Part shown: positions 8,563 through 17,104 of the stretch, piece after piece
Position numbering within the stretch: the stretch's first letter is position 1
Layout: every line of letters begins with the position of its first letter
Assembly (NCBI GenBank): GCA_036511595.1
Contig: DATCBY010000027.1
Coordinates: forward strand, 15,617-79,616
Reading direction: 5' to 3'
DNA length: 64,000 bases
DNA from: DASZQY01 sp036511595
GTDB taxonomy: Bacteria > Pseudomonadota > Alphaproteobacteria > Rhizobiales > Kaistiaceae
Position numbers and translations under genes: made by a program
The notes under the pieces: generated by a model
Database searches by the model: none
What the model saw: the letters and a program-made list of their open reading frames with translations, nothing else
What the model was told of the DNA's origin: nothing

Positions 8563-9585
8563 CTAGCCGGGTATGCGGCCGGCGTTCTGGCGCTCGACCA
8601 TCCAGCCAGGATATTCCGGCGGCAGGGCACTGACCTTGTCGAGCCGTGCCATTTCGTCGGCCGTCAGGTGCAACTCGGTGGCGGCAAGGTTGTCGTTGAG
8701 CTGCTCGACCGTTTTTGCTCCGATGATGACCGACATGACCACCGGCTTGTGCAGCAGCCAAGCGAGGGCGACGCGAGCGACCGACACGCCGTGAGCGGCG
8801 CCGATCTCGCGCATCTCGTCAATGCAGTCGAACGCGCGATCCTTGTTGACCGGCGGGAAATCGAAAGTCGCGCGGCGGGCGCCGTCCGGCCCCTTGCCGT
8901 CGCGGTCGTATTTGCCGCTGAGGAGGCCGCCAGCGAGGGGACTCCACACCATGAGGCCGACCTTCTGCTCGCTGATCAACGGGACGATGTCGCGTTCGAG
9001 GTCGCGGCCCGCGATCGTGTAGTATGCCTGCAGGGTGTTGAAGCGGGCCCATCCGTGCCGGTCGGCGATGGCGAGCGCCTGCGCAATCCGCCATGCCGCC
9101 CAGTTCGAGACGCCGACATAGCGGACGTGACCCTGGCGGACGAGGTCTTCGAGGGCGCGCACGGTCTCCTCGACCGGCGTCAGCAGATCCTGGCCGTGGA
9201 TCTGGTAGAGATCGATGTGGTCGGTGCCGAGCCGCTTGAGGCTGGCCTTGACGGCGTCCATGATATGGCCGCGCGAGGAGCCGCGGTCGTTGATGCCTTT
9301 GCCGGTGGAGCCGGTCGCCTTGGTGGCGAGGACGAAATCGCTGCGCGGGCGGTGGGAGTTGACCATGGCCTGGCCGGTAATCTCTTCGGACAGGCCCTCG
9401 GAATAGACGTCGGCCGTGTCGATGAAGTTGACGCCGGCGTCGAGCGCCTTCGCCAGAATGGCGTCAGCAGTCGACTGCTCGACTTCGCCGATGTTGGTCC
9501 AATACCCGCGGCCGCCAAAGGTCATGGTGCCGAGGCAGATTTCAGAAACGAGGAGGCCGGTGCCGCCAAGGGTATTGTAACGCAT
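8563..9585 (-). CDS. Aldo/keto reductase family protein
   Basis: A NADPH-dependent oxidoreductase with the (beta/alpha)8 AKR fold, 340 residues. The catalytic tetrad is visible: Asp56 and Tyr61 in FIDTADVYSEG, Lys89 in LATKA and His130 in LYQIHGQD. The NADPH-binding end is SVIIGAKTVEQLNDNL. The sequence resembles the YajO/IolS-type subgroup, whose physiological substrates are mostly unknown. The gene ends three bases from the convergent K+ channel gene. Confidence 0.9.
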   Translation of the reverse strand: MRYNTLGGTGLLVSEICLGTMTFGGRGYWTNIGEVEQSTADAILAKALDAGVNFIDTADVYSEGLSEEITGQAMVNSHRPRSDFVLATKATGSTGKGINDRGSSRGHIMDAVKASLKRLGTDHIDLYQIHGQDLLTPVEETVRALEDLVRQGHVRYVGVSNWAAWRIAQALAIADRHGWARFNTLQAYYTIAGRDLERDIVPLISEQKVGLMVWSPLAGGLLSGKYDRDGKGPDGARRATFDFPPVNKDRAFDCIDEMREIGAAHGVSVARVALAWLLHKPVVMSVIIGAKTVEQLNDNLAATELHLTADEMARLDKVSALPPEYPGWMVERQNAGRIPG

Positions 9586-9711
9586 GGGAAAATCGCCCGC
9601 GATAGGAGGAATGAATTGGGAGGGCGCGGCGGAACCGCCGGACCTGAGCGTAAGATAGAACCCGACCGAGTCTCGGCAAGCCGCGCGGCAAAATGGCGCC
9701 GGCCGGTGACG

Positions 9712-10923
9712 CTACGCCATCGCCTTCTTGAGGTTCTCGTCGACCTTGTCGAGGAAGCCGCCGGTGGTCAGCCACTTTTGGTCCGGGCCGACCAGGAGGG
9801 CGAGGTCCTTGGTCATGAAACCGGCCTCCACCGTCTCGACGCAGACGCGCTCCAGGGTGGTGGCGAATTTTGCCAGCGCGGCGTTGCCATCGAGGACGGC
9901 GCGATGGGCAAGTCCCCGCGTCCAGGCAAAGATGGACGCGATCGAGTTGGTCGAGGTGTCGCGGCCCTTCTGATGCTCGCGGTAATGCCGCGTGACCGTG
10001 CCGTGCGCCGCCTCTGCCTCGACGGTCTTGCCGTCCGGCGTAAGCAGCACGGAGGTCATAAGGCCGAGCGACCCGAAGCCCTGCGCCACGGTGTCGGACT
10101 GCACGTCGCCGTCGTAGTTCTTGCAGGCCCAGACGTAGCCGCCCGACCACTTCAGCGCGGCGGCGACCATGTCGTCGATCAGGCGGTGCTCATAGGTGAT
10201 GCCCGCGGCCTTGAACTTCGCCGCGAACTCGGCGTCGAAGACCTCCTGGAAGAGATCCTTGAAGCGGCCGTCATAGGCCTTGAGGATCGTGTTCTTGGTC
10301 GACAGGTACAGTGGATACTTGCGGCTGAGCGCGTAGTTCATCGACGCGCGGCCGAAATCGCGTATCGAGTCGTCGAGGTTGTACATCCCCATGGCGACCC
10401 CGGACGAGGGCGCCTTGAAGACCTCGTGCTCGATGACCTTGCCGTCGTCGCCGACGAACCTGATCGTCAGTTTGCCCTTGCCGGGAAAGCGGAAGTCGGT
10501 TGCCTTGTACTGATCGCCGAAGGCGTGGCGCCCGATGATGATCGGTTTGGTCCAGCCGGGTACCAGACGCGGCACGTTGCGGCAGATGATCGGTTCGCGG
10601 AAGATGACGCCGCCGAGAATATTGCGGATGGTGCCGTTCGGCGACTTCCACATCTTCTTGAGATGGAACTCCTCGACGCGGGCTTCGTCCGGCGTGATCG
10701 TGGCGCACTTGACGCCGACGCCGTGCTGCTTGATCGCCTCGGCCGCGTCGATCGTCACCTGATCGTCGGTCTTGTCGCGGTTCTCCATGCCGAGATCGAA
10801 ATAGAGCAGGTCGATGTCGAGGTAGGGGCTGATCAGCTTATCCTTGATGAGCTGCCAGATAATTCGCGTCATCTCGTCGCCGTCCATCTCGACAACGGGT
10901 TTGGCGACCTTGATCTTCTGCAT
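9712..10923 (-). CDS. icd: NADP-dependent isocitrate dehydrogenase
   Basis: TCA-cycle enzyme converting isocitrate to 2-oxoglutarate and CO2. The 403-residue protein belongs to the dimeric, eukaryote-like NADP-IDH subfamily typical of alphaproteobacteria. Recognisable blocks are EMDGDEMTRIIWQ at the N-terminus, CATITPDEARVEEF, the substrate loop MWKSPNGTIRNILGG, KNYDGDVQSDTVAQGFGSLGLM and the coenzyme segment EAAHGTVTRHYREHQKG. The start at 10923 (MQKIKVAKP) is where family homology begins, with GAGAGG upstream. Confidence 0.97.
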   Translation of the reverse strand: MQKIKVAKPVVEMDGDEMTRIIWQLIKDKLISPYLDIDLLYFDLGMENRDKTDDQVTIDAAEAIKQHGVGVKCATITPDEARVEEFHLKKMWKSPNGTIRNILGGVIFREPIICRNVPRLVPGWTKPIIIGRHAFGDQYKATDFRFPGKGKLTIRFVGDDGKVIEHEVFKAPSSGVAMGMYNLDDSIRDFGRASMNYALSRKYPLYLSTKNTILKAYDGRFKDLFQEVFDAEFAAKFKAAGITYEHRLIDDMVAAALKWSGGYVWACKNYDGDVQSDTVAQGFGSLGLMTSVLLTPDGKTVEAEAAHGTVTRHYREHQKGRDTSTNSIASIFAWTRGLAHRAVLDGNAALAKFATTLERVCVETVEAGFMTKDLALLVGPDQKWLTTGGFLDKVDENLKKAMA

Positions 10924-11071
10924 CGCGGATAGGCCTCTCGGGCGGTGTCGTGAAGCGCCGGGGAGGCGGCGCGGCGGCAACAACACCGCCGTTTAGCATC
11001 GCCGTTCGCCCATGCAAAGACGAGCCGGTGCCGCAGGCCGCCGGCGCGACAGTCACCTGCTTGTGCGGCGC

Positions 11072-11365
11072 CTACGGCAGTTCGAGCACCGTTTCGCCAG
11101 ATACCGGGTCAGTGATGCCGAGGCCGCTGCCCAGGTCTTCCAGCAGCGGGCGCATTTTGTCGAGCATGCCGATCATCATCGGCCTCGCGGCGACGATGTC
11201 GCTCATGGCGCCCCATTCACCGATGAAGCAGTAGGTGCGGTCGCCCGTCTTGACGAGGGCGCCCTTGCGGAAACCTTTCATCTGCTGGTCCATCTTCTGC
11301 GTGGCTATGAATTCCTTGTCCTTGCCGGGCTTCACCCGGAAGCGGACGACGTTGTAGGCGGTCAT
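11072..11365 (-). CDS. Small dimeric alpha/beta-barrel (antibiotic-biosynthesis-monooxygenase-like) protein
   Basis: 97 residues starting MTAYNVVRFRVKPGKDKEF, with GAGGA six bases upstream of the ATG at 11365. The pattern of an N-terminal beta strand, a helix, then a hydrophobic strand ending in an aromatic-rich segment (CFIGEWGAMSDI) fits the ABM/dimeric alpha-beta barrel fold, whose members include heme-degrading and quinol monooxygenases. There is no clear catalytic signature, so the activity is unknown. Confidence 0.65.
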   Translation of the reverse strand: MTAYNVVRFRVKPGKDKEFIATQKMDQQMKGFRKGALVKTGDRTYCFIGEWGAMSDIVAARPMMIGMLDKMRPLLEDLGSGLGITDPVSGETVLELP

Positions 11366-11432
11366 GCGGCGGTCCTCCCGATTGATTGCGCTGCCCGTAC
11401 GGTTGCGTTCCAGCGGGGATGAAACGGATGGG

Positions 11433-11993
11433 TCAGGCCGCAAGCCGGCGTGCCGCCAAGGCAACCATGATGTAGCTCCAGCCGCTGAAGATGAGGGAGA
11501 TGCCGGCGAGGGTGCCGGCCACCCAGAAGCCCGAGAACGGCCACGACGAAAGGATCATCAAGCCGACGAGCAGTGCGATCACTCCGGAGACTGCCATCCA
11601 GCCCCAGCCGGTGTGCGGGCGATAGCGCCACGCGAGCATCAGCTGCATGACGCCTTTGACGATGAAGACAACGCCGATGACGAACGCCAGCGTGATGGCG
11701 CCGCTGACCGGGTTGAAAACGATGTCGAGCCCGCCAAGCAGGAAGACGAGCCCGATGACAAGCTGCCATGCGAAGCCACCCCACGTGCGCATGCTCCAGG
11801 TCTGGGCGATGGTGACAATGCCCAAGACGATCAGCGCCCACCCGACGACCAGCGCCACCGTTATGCTCGCCAGAAGCGGCATGGCGATTGCCAGGATGCC
11901 GCCAATGACAAATACGATGCCCAGGGCGATGAACCAGCTGGTGTGCCTGCGGATTTCGCCCGCGGCGCCCAGCACCATTGTTGCGTCGGTCAT
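11433..11993 (-). CDS. HdeD family (DUF308) membrane protein
   Basis: A 186-residue integral membrane protein with six predicted helices arranged as repeated pairs (FIALGIVFVIGGILAIAMPL, ALVVGWALIVLGIVTIAQTW, LVIGLVFLLGGLDIVF and so on), the DUF308 repeat pattern of the HdeD family. E. coli HdeD is linked to acid resistance at high cell density. The role here is not established. The ATG at 11993 has GAGGGGA upstream. The gene diverges from the RNA methyltransferase gene across about 140 bp. Confidence 0.85.
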   Translation of the reverse strand: MTDATMVLGAAGEIRRHTSWFIALGIVFVIGGILAIAMPLLASITVALVVGWALIVLGIVTIAQTWSMRTWGGFAWQLVIGLVFLLGGLDIVFNPVSGAITLAFVIGVVFIVKGVMQLMLAWRYRPHTGWGWMAVSGVIALLVGLMILSSWPFSGFWVAGTLAGISLIFSGWSYIMVALAARRLAA

Positions 11994-12134
11994 TGCTTGC
12001 GTTCCCCTCTTCGATTTCGTCCGTCGATCATAGCAGTTTGCGGCGGATCGACACAGACCGGCGGTGGACGACTGCAGCTTGACCGCCATTGGGGACTTGC
12101 CTACCTCGGCCGAACGCCGCCAGATGCCCCTCCC

Positions 12135-12911
12135 ATGACCGAACCCGCCATAATCCTGGTCCAGCCACAGTTGTCCGAGAATATCGGTACGGCCGCGCGG
12201 GCTATGGCGAACTTTGGTCTTGGCGACCTTCGCCTGGTGACACCGCGCGAGGGCTGGCCCAGCGACAAGGCGCGGTCGGCCGCCAGCGGCGCCGATCAGG
12301 TCATCGACGGAGCACGGGTCTACGCGACGCTGGCCGAAGCGATCGGCGACCTGTCGTTCGTCTATGCCACTACGGCGCGCTCGCGGGAAGTTGCCAAGGC
12401 TGTGGTTGGTCCGCACGAAGCGGCGGCGGCAACGCGCGCACGCATCTCTGCCGGCAATGCCGTCGGCATCCTTTTCGGACGCGAACGGACCGGCCTCGAT
12501 AACGAGGAAGTTTCCCTCGCCGACGAGATCCTGACGCTGCCGGTCAATCCGGCTTTCTCGTCGCTCAACATCGCGCAGGCGGTACTTGTCGTCGCCTACG
12601 AGTGGCGCCTTTCGGGAATGGCGGGCGCGGCGCTACCGTTCGCCGCCGATCTTGCGGCGCAGGCACCGCGCGAGCAGCTTATCGGCATGTTGGAGCATCT
12701 CGAGGCGGCTCTCGACGACGCCGGCTTCTTCCGCCCCTCCGAAAAGCGCCCGCACATCACGCTGGCGATCCGCGCCATGCTGCAGCGGGCCGGGCTGACG
12801 GAGCAGGAAGTGCGCACCTTGCGCGGGATGATTGCCGCCCTTGAGGGCCGGCCGACGCGTCCGCGCAAGACAGCTAAGGGGGCCGAGACGACCGAGCGGG
12901 GCAAGGCATGA
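12135..12911 (+). CDS. trmJ: SPOUT-family RNA 2'-O-methyltransferase (TrmJ/LasT-like)
   Basis: A SAM-dependent methyltransferase with a trefoil-knot fold, 258 residues. The N-terminal motif ILVQPQLSENIGTAARAMANFG and the knot motifs ILFGRERTGLDNEE and LPVNPAFSSLNIAQAVLVVAYEW are those of TrmJ, which methylates tRNA position 32. The start codon is the ATG at 12135, where homology begins. The stop overlaps the ATG of murI by four bases, so translation is coupled. Confidence 0.88.
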   Translation: MTEPAIILVQPQLSENIGTAARAMANFGLGDLRLVTPREGWPSDKARSAASGADQVIDGARVYATLAEAIGDLSFVYATTARSREVAKAVVGPHEAAAATRARISAGNAVGILFGRERTGLDNEEVSLADEILTLPVNPAFSSLNIAQAVLVVAYEWRLSGMAGAALPFAADLAAQAPREQLIGMLEHLEAALDDAGFFRPSEKRPHITLAIRAMLQRAGLTEQEVRTLRGMIAALEGRPTRPRKTAKGAETTERGKA

Positions 12912-13723
12912 GCCGCCTGCTCGTATTCGATTCCGGCATCGGCGGCCTGTCCGTCGTCCGCGAGATCCGGCGGACAATGCCCGGGGCGGAGATCATCTAC
13001 GTCGCCGACGACGCCGGATTCCCCTATGGCGACTGGGAAGAGCCGGCGCTGACCGAGCATGTTGTCGGCATTGTCGGCGGTCTCATCCGCATCGTTTCGC
13101 CGGTCGCCGTGGTGATCGCCTGCAATACCGCGTCGACGCTGGTGCTGGAGCCGTTGCGCGCCGCGCATCCGCAGGTGCCGTTCGTGGGAACCGTGCCGGC
13201 GATCAAGCCGGCGGCGGCCGAGACGCGTTCGGGCCTGGTCAGCGTGCTCGGCACCTTCGGCACGATGCAGCGGGAGTACACGCGCGCGCTTATTCAGGAG
13301 TTTGCCGGCAACTGCCACGTGCGTCTTGTCGGCTCGGCCAACCTTGCGCCGCTCGCCGAGGCGTACATGCGCGAGGAGCCGGTCGACGACGCGGCGGTGT
13401 GGGCGGAGATCGAGCCGGCTTTCGTCGAGCGTGATCGGGTCCGTACCGACGTGGTCGTGCTGGCTTGTACGCACTATCCGTTCCTGGTCGGGCGATTTGC
13501 ACGCCTGGCGCCGTGGCCCGTGGTGTGGATCGATCCCGCGGCCGCGATCGCGCGCCGGGTCGCGGCGGTGGCGGGAACAGACGCAGTTCTCGCGGCCGGC
13601 AATGTCCGTGGCCGCGCCTATCTCACATCGGCCAAGCCGTGGCCGGGGCCGGTCGTGGCGCTTCTCGATCAGCTTGGCCTGCAGGCCGGCGTTCTGCCGC
13701 GAGCGGCGAAGGAGAGAGCATGA
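12908..13723 (+). CDS. murI: Glutamate racemase
   Basis: Converts L-glutamate to D-glutamate for peptidoglycan synthesis. The 271-residue protein has the two-domain racemase pattern with FDSGIGGLSVVREI at the N-terminus, the first catalytic cysteine Cys72 in VIACNTAS and the second, Cys187, in VLACTHYPFL. It overlaps the methyltransferase gene upstream and the dapB-like gene downstream by four bases each, which suggests a single cell-wall/translation operon. Confidence 0.95.
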   Translation: MSRLLVFDSGIGGLSVVREIRRTMPGAEIIYVADDAGFPYGDWEEPALTEHVVGIVGGLIRIVSPVAVVIACNTASTLVLEPLRAAHPQVPFVGTVPAIKPAAAETRSGLVSVLGTFGTMQREYTRALIQEFAGNCHVRLVGSANLAPLAEAYMREEPVDDAAVWAEIEPAFVERDRVRTDVVVLACTHYPFLVGRFARLAPWPVVWIDPAAAIARRVAAVAGTDAVLAAGNVRGRAYLTSAKPWPGPVVALLDQLGLQAGVLPRAAKERA

Positions 13724-14526
13724 CGATTCGCGTGGTGGTGGCCGGCGCGACCGGCTGGACAGGCAGCGCGCTGGTCAAGGCGATCGCGGCCAGCGGCGAC
13801 CTCGCGCTGGCGGGCGGCGTGGCGCGTTCGGCCGCCGGACGCGACATCGGCGAGGCGAACGGACTGGCGCGGGCACGAGTTGCGATCTCGGGGACGCTGA
13901 AGGAGGCGCTGGTGGCATCCTCCGATGTCGTCATCGACTACACTCACCCGATGCTGGTGAAACAGCACACGCTGCAGGCGCTGGCCGCCGGCCGACATGT
14001 CGTCATCGGCACATCGGGGCTGACCGCCGAGGACTATCGCGAGATCGATGCGGCGGCGACCGATGCCCGGCGCGGCGTCATCGCGGCCGGCAATTTCTCC
14101 ATCACGGCGACTTTGCTGACGCGCTTTGCCGCGGAAGCGGCGAAGTATCTCGCCGACGTCGAGGTCATCGACTATGCCTCGGCGAAGAAGCCGGACGTGC
14201 CCTCGGGAACGGCGCGCGAGCTTGCCGAGCGGATCGCAGCCGTGCGGGCTGCAGGCACCTCCGGTGCGATCGCCGATATACTCGGGCCAAAAGATGCGCG
14301 CGGCGCCGCCATCGGGGAAGGGGTGCCGGTCCAGCTGCACTCGGTGCGTCTGCCGTCCTATGTCATCGCCTGCGAGGCAATTTTCGGGGCGCCCGACGAG
14401 CGCCTGACCATCCGCCACGACGCCGGCTCTTCTGCCGCACCCTATGTCGCCGGGACGCTGCTGGCGGCCCGGAAGGTCGTCGATCTGGTCGGCCTCACAC
14501 GCGGGCTCGATCGTCTCATCGGCTAG
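13720..14526 (+). CDS. DapB-like dihydrodipicolinate reductase family protein lacking the catalytic His pair
   Basis: 268 residues with the two-domain DapB architecture: a Rossmann N-terminus (VVVAGATGWTGSALVKAI), the NAD(P)H/central region VIGTSGLTAEDY and AAGNFSI, and the substrate motif KKPDVPSGTARELAE. In characterised DapB the motif reads E-x-HH-x2-K-x-DAPSGTA. Here the HH position is replaced by DYASAK while the following Lys and PSGTA remain. The glycine loop GATGWTG also differs from the usual GxxGRMG. It may be a lysine-pathway enzyme with altered chemistry or a paralogue with another substrate. It is coupled to murI by an ATGA overlap, with AAGGAGAG upstream. Confidence 0.8.
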   Translation: MTIRVVVAGATGWTGSALVKAIAASGDLALAGGVARSAAGRDIGEANGLARARVAISGTLKEALVASSDVVIDYTHPMLVKQHTLQALAAGRHVVIGTSGLTAEDYREIDAAATDARRGVIAAGNFSITATLLTRFAAEAAKYLADVEVIDYASAKKPDVPSGTARELAERIAAVRAAGTSGAIADILGPKDARGAAIGEGVPVQLHSVRLPSYVIACEAIFGAPDERLTIRHDAGSSAAPYVAGTLLAARKVVDLVGLTRGLDRLIG

Positions 14527-14683
14527 CGCATTAACGCTAACCGGACACATTCTGTTTCACAGAAGCGGGTTTGCAGACATGCGCCGGTTACGCGACGGGC
14601 GTCATTTCAGGTCGCTGCCGATTCGACCGGCGACGTCCCCCGACGCCTGGCGCCCGGCAGAAAGACACCTCGAAAGGATCCCC

Positions 14684-14941
14684 ATGTTGCTCAAGAGACT
14701 CCTCGCCGGATCGATCGTTGCCGGCATCACTTTCGGCGCCTTCGCCGCCAGCACGATGGAATCTTCGTTCGCCGCGGCGCCGATGAAGCCGGCAATCAAG
14801 CAGCTCGTCTGCAAGAAGGGCGAAGTCGCCTACCTGGTGAAGGTCGGCCATCATCACGTCTGGCGCTGCCACCGCGTGGTGCATCACCACCACCCGATGA
14901 AGCCGATGAAGCCGATGCCCAAGCCGGCGCCGAAGGCCTAG
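14684..14941 (+). CDS. Small secreted histidine-rich protein, possibly metal-binding
   Basis: 85 residues. The N-terminus MLLKRLLAGSIVAGITFGAFA is a Sec signal peptide. The mature part has KVGHHHVWRCHRVVHHHHP, with eight or more histidines and two cysteines (QLVCKKG, WRCH), followed by an MKPMKPMPKPAP tail. The composition suggests Ni, Zn or Cu binding outside the cytoplasm, but that is inference. The ATG at 14684 follows GAAAGGATC. The gene is monocistronic between dapB-like and rpsD, and a GC-rich hairpin follows. Confidence 0.7.
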   Translation: MLLKRLLAGSIVAGITFGAFAASTMESSFAAAPMKPAIKQLVCKKGEVAYLVKVGHHHVWRCHRVVHHHHPMKPMKPMPKPAPKA

Positions 14942-14990
14942 GTTTCGTTTGACTTTCGCCGGCATCCGGCGCTATGACGCACGCGCTCGG

Positions 14991-15007
14991 CGGGGCCTCT
15001 GGCCCCG
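14991..15007 (+). terminator. GC hairpin after the His-rich protein gene
   Basis: Perfect 7-bp inverted repeat CGGGGCC-TCT-GGCCCCG, 50 bases after the stop. The run that follows (CTTGGCATTT) is a poor U-tract, so termination would be weak. It could instead be part of the rpsD leader. Confidence 0.35.
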
Positions 15008-15121
15008 CTTGGCATTTCAAGCGACCCGCGGAAGGCTGGAGGAAGCTTCCTCTTTCTTCCTGTCGGCAGCTCCCGAAAGGGGCGGCAGAGGAGGGCGCCT
15101 AACCCGATCAAGGGATATGCG

Positions 15122-15739
15122 ATGACCAAGCGCGCTTCGGCGAAATACAAGATTGACCGCCGCCACGGACAGAATATCTGGGGCAGGCCCAAGAGCCCGG
15201 TCAACAAGCGGGAATACGGCCCCGGCCAGCACGGCCAGCGGCGCAAGGGCAAGCTCTCCGATTTCGGAACGCAGCTTCGCGCTAAGCAGAAGCTCAAGGG
15301 CTACTACGGCAACATCTCCGAAAAACAGTTCAAGAATATTTATTACGAGGCTATCCGGCGTACGGGCGACACCTCGGAGCATCTGGTGGCGCTCCTGGAG
15401 AGCCGGCTCGATGCGATCGTCTATCGTGCCAAATTCGTGCCGACCGTGTTCGCCGCGCGCCAGTTCGTCAGCCACGGCCATGTCCAGGTGAACGGCAAGC
15501 GCGTCACGGTGGCGAGCTACCGGGCAAAGCCGGGTGACGTGATCTCGATAAAGGATTCGTCGAGGCAGCTCGCCGTCGTTCTCGAGGCGAGCCAGTTGCC
15601 CGAGCGCGATATCCCGGAATACATCACCGCCGACCACAACCGTATGACCGCGACGTTCGTTCGTGCTCCCGCGCTTTCCGACGTGCCCTATCCGGTGCAG
15701 ATGGAGCCGCATCTCGTGGTCGAGTTCTACTCGCGCTAG
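15122..15739 (+). CDS. rpsD: 30S ribosomal protein S4
   Basis: Primary 16S rRNA-binding protein that nucleates small-subunit assembly. It has 205 residues, with the N-terminal MTKRASAKYKIDRRHGQNIWG, the PVNKREYGPGQHG block and an S4 RNA-binding domain around residues 95-155 (LESRLDAIVYRAKF, RQFVSHGHVQVNGKRV). It is the zinc-free form. The start is the ATG at 15122, with GGGAT upstream, and a clear Rho-independent terminator follows the stop. Confidence 0.97.
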   Translation: MTKRASAKYKIDRRHGQNIWGRPKSPVNKREYGPGQHGQRRKGKLSDFGTQLRAKQKLKGYYGNISEKQFKNIYYEAIRRTGDTSEHLVALLESRLDAIVYRAKFVPTVFAARQFVSHGHVQVNGKRVTVASYRAKPGDVISIKDSSRQLAVVLEASQLPERDIPEYITADHNRMTATFVRAPALSDVPYPVQMEPHLVVEFYSR

Positions 15740-15762
15740 CCAGGCAGCTCTGGCGCACTCCG

Positions 15763-15790
15763 AAGGCCGCCTCCGGGCGGCCTTTTGCGT
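15763..15790 (+). terminator. Rho-independent terminator of rpsD
   Basis: AA-GGCCGCC, loop TCCG, GGCGGCC-TTTTGCGTTT. A 7-bp all-GC stem is extended by AA/TT pairs and followed by a T-rich run, 25-45 bases after the rpsD stop. Confidence 0.8.
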
Positions 15791-15874
15791 TTGGTCGACG
15801 GCCCGCGATTTGGGGTCGCCAGGATGTTTTCGGTCGGCTAGTTTAGCTGGGATCAGCGGGGAGGGGCCGGCGGC

Positions 15875-16983
15875 GTGTTGGACGATAACCTGATCGACCG
15901 CATTTATGGCGCGGTGGTTGAACCGCGGACATGGGCCGCGGTGGTTCGCGATATTTCCCGCGCCTTCGGCGCGCACTCGGGCGTCTTCGCGCTCTCCGAT
16001 AATGACACGGAACTGTCTTCGGTCTCGATCGCTCACGGCGTATTCGAAGAGCCGGCGACGGTGGCCAGCTACTTTTCCTATTTCGGGGCCATCGATATCG
16101 CGGTTCCCGCCTTTGCCCGGCTGGCGCCTGGGAAATTCGCGTCGACTTCCGGCTTGTTCAGCCCGCAGCGGCATTCTACAATGACTTCTTTCGCAAGCTC
16201 GGCCTGATCGATTCCATCGGCGGGAACGTGCTGCGCGATGAACGCGGCACCGCGATGTTCTGCATGCAGCGGGCGGAGGGCGCCGAGCCTTTCACGAACG
16301 ACGACATCAGCGAAATGGAGCGACAGGCGCCCCATCTTCGGCGCGCCGTGCAGCTCCATCGCGTGTTCGCGCCAATGCGCCGGGCCGCGGCATCCTTCAC
16401 GGAGGTGTTGGAGCGTTTGCCGGTCGGTGTCCTCCTCACCGATCAGGCTGGCCGCGTCTGGCACCGGAACTCGGCAGCGCGGGAAATCGTGGTGCGCAAC
16501 GATGGCCTGTCGCTCTCGGCTGGAGGGGTGCTGTCGGCGGGCACGCCGTTGGCGAACGATCGTCTCGCCCGTCTGGTGTGAACGGCCGCGCTCGGGGGCC
16601 GGGAGCATGCGGGCGGGCGTCTCGTCGTGTCGCGTCCCGATGGCAAGGCGCCATACGCGCTTCTGATAACGCCGGCGCCGGAAGAGACAGTCTCAATCTT
16701 CGACGTGCCGGCGCGGCATGGGGCGATGGTGCTTGTCAGCGATCCCGACCGGGCGCAGCGGGGCGAGCTTGAAACGGCCATGGCGCGTTTTCGGCTGACC
16801 CCCGCGGAGATTGGATTGCTCTCCGGCCTGGTTGCCGGGCGCACGCTCCGCGACTATTGCGACGAGCGCCGCATCTCGATCAACACCGGCAAGTTTCACC
16901 TGCGGTCGCTCTTTGCCAAGACCGAAACCCAGAGGCAAGTCGGTCTCGTGCGCGCCGCGCTCCTCGCCATCCGCGACCTCTAG
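15875..16983 (+). pseudogene. LuxR-type helix-turn-helix regulator, broken by one frameshift and one stop codon
   Basis: Joined across frames, the region reads as one roughly 369-residue regulator. The N-terminal part (LIDRIYGAVVEPRTWAAVV) is typical of LuxR-family proteins of Hyphomicrobiales, and the C-terminal HTH reads RFRLTPAEIGLLSGLVAG to INTGKFHLRSLFAKT. The frame changes near 16150-16165: the original continuation FYNDFFRKLGLIDSIG lies in another frame. A TGA at 16579-16581 then interrupts the second frame, after which the same frame resumes to 16983. The GTG start has GGGGAGG upstream. Either the gene has decayed or the assembly holds errors at two points. Confidence 0.7.
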
Positions 16984-17104
16984 ATTCCGCCACTCGCCCA
17001 TCCGTTTGGATGGGGCGCTCGTTCTATCGCCTCGCTAGAAATTCGCCAAAGGCCGCGACGATCCAAAGGGGAGTCGCGGCCGGCTGACGGATGGGGGCGA
17101 GCGG

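Noticed and set aside
8668..10932. A 754-codon open frame on the plus strand
   Set aside because: It lies opposite the aldo/keto reductase and icd genes. Its composition is that of a high-GC antisense shadow, with no recognisable domain.
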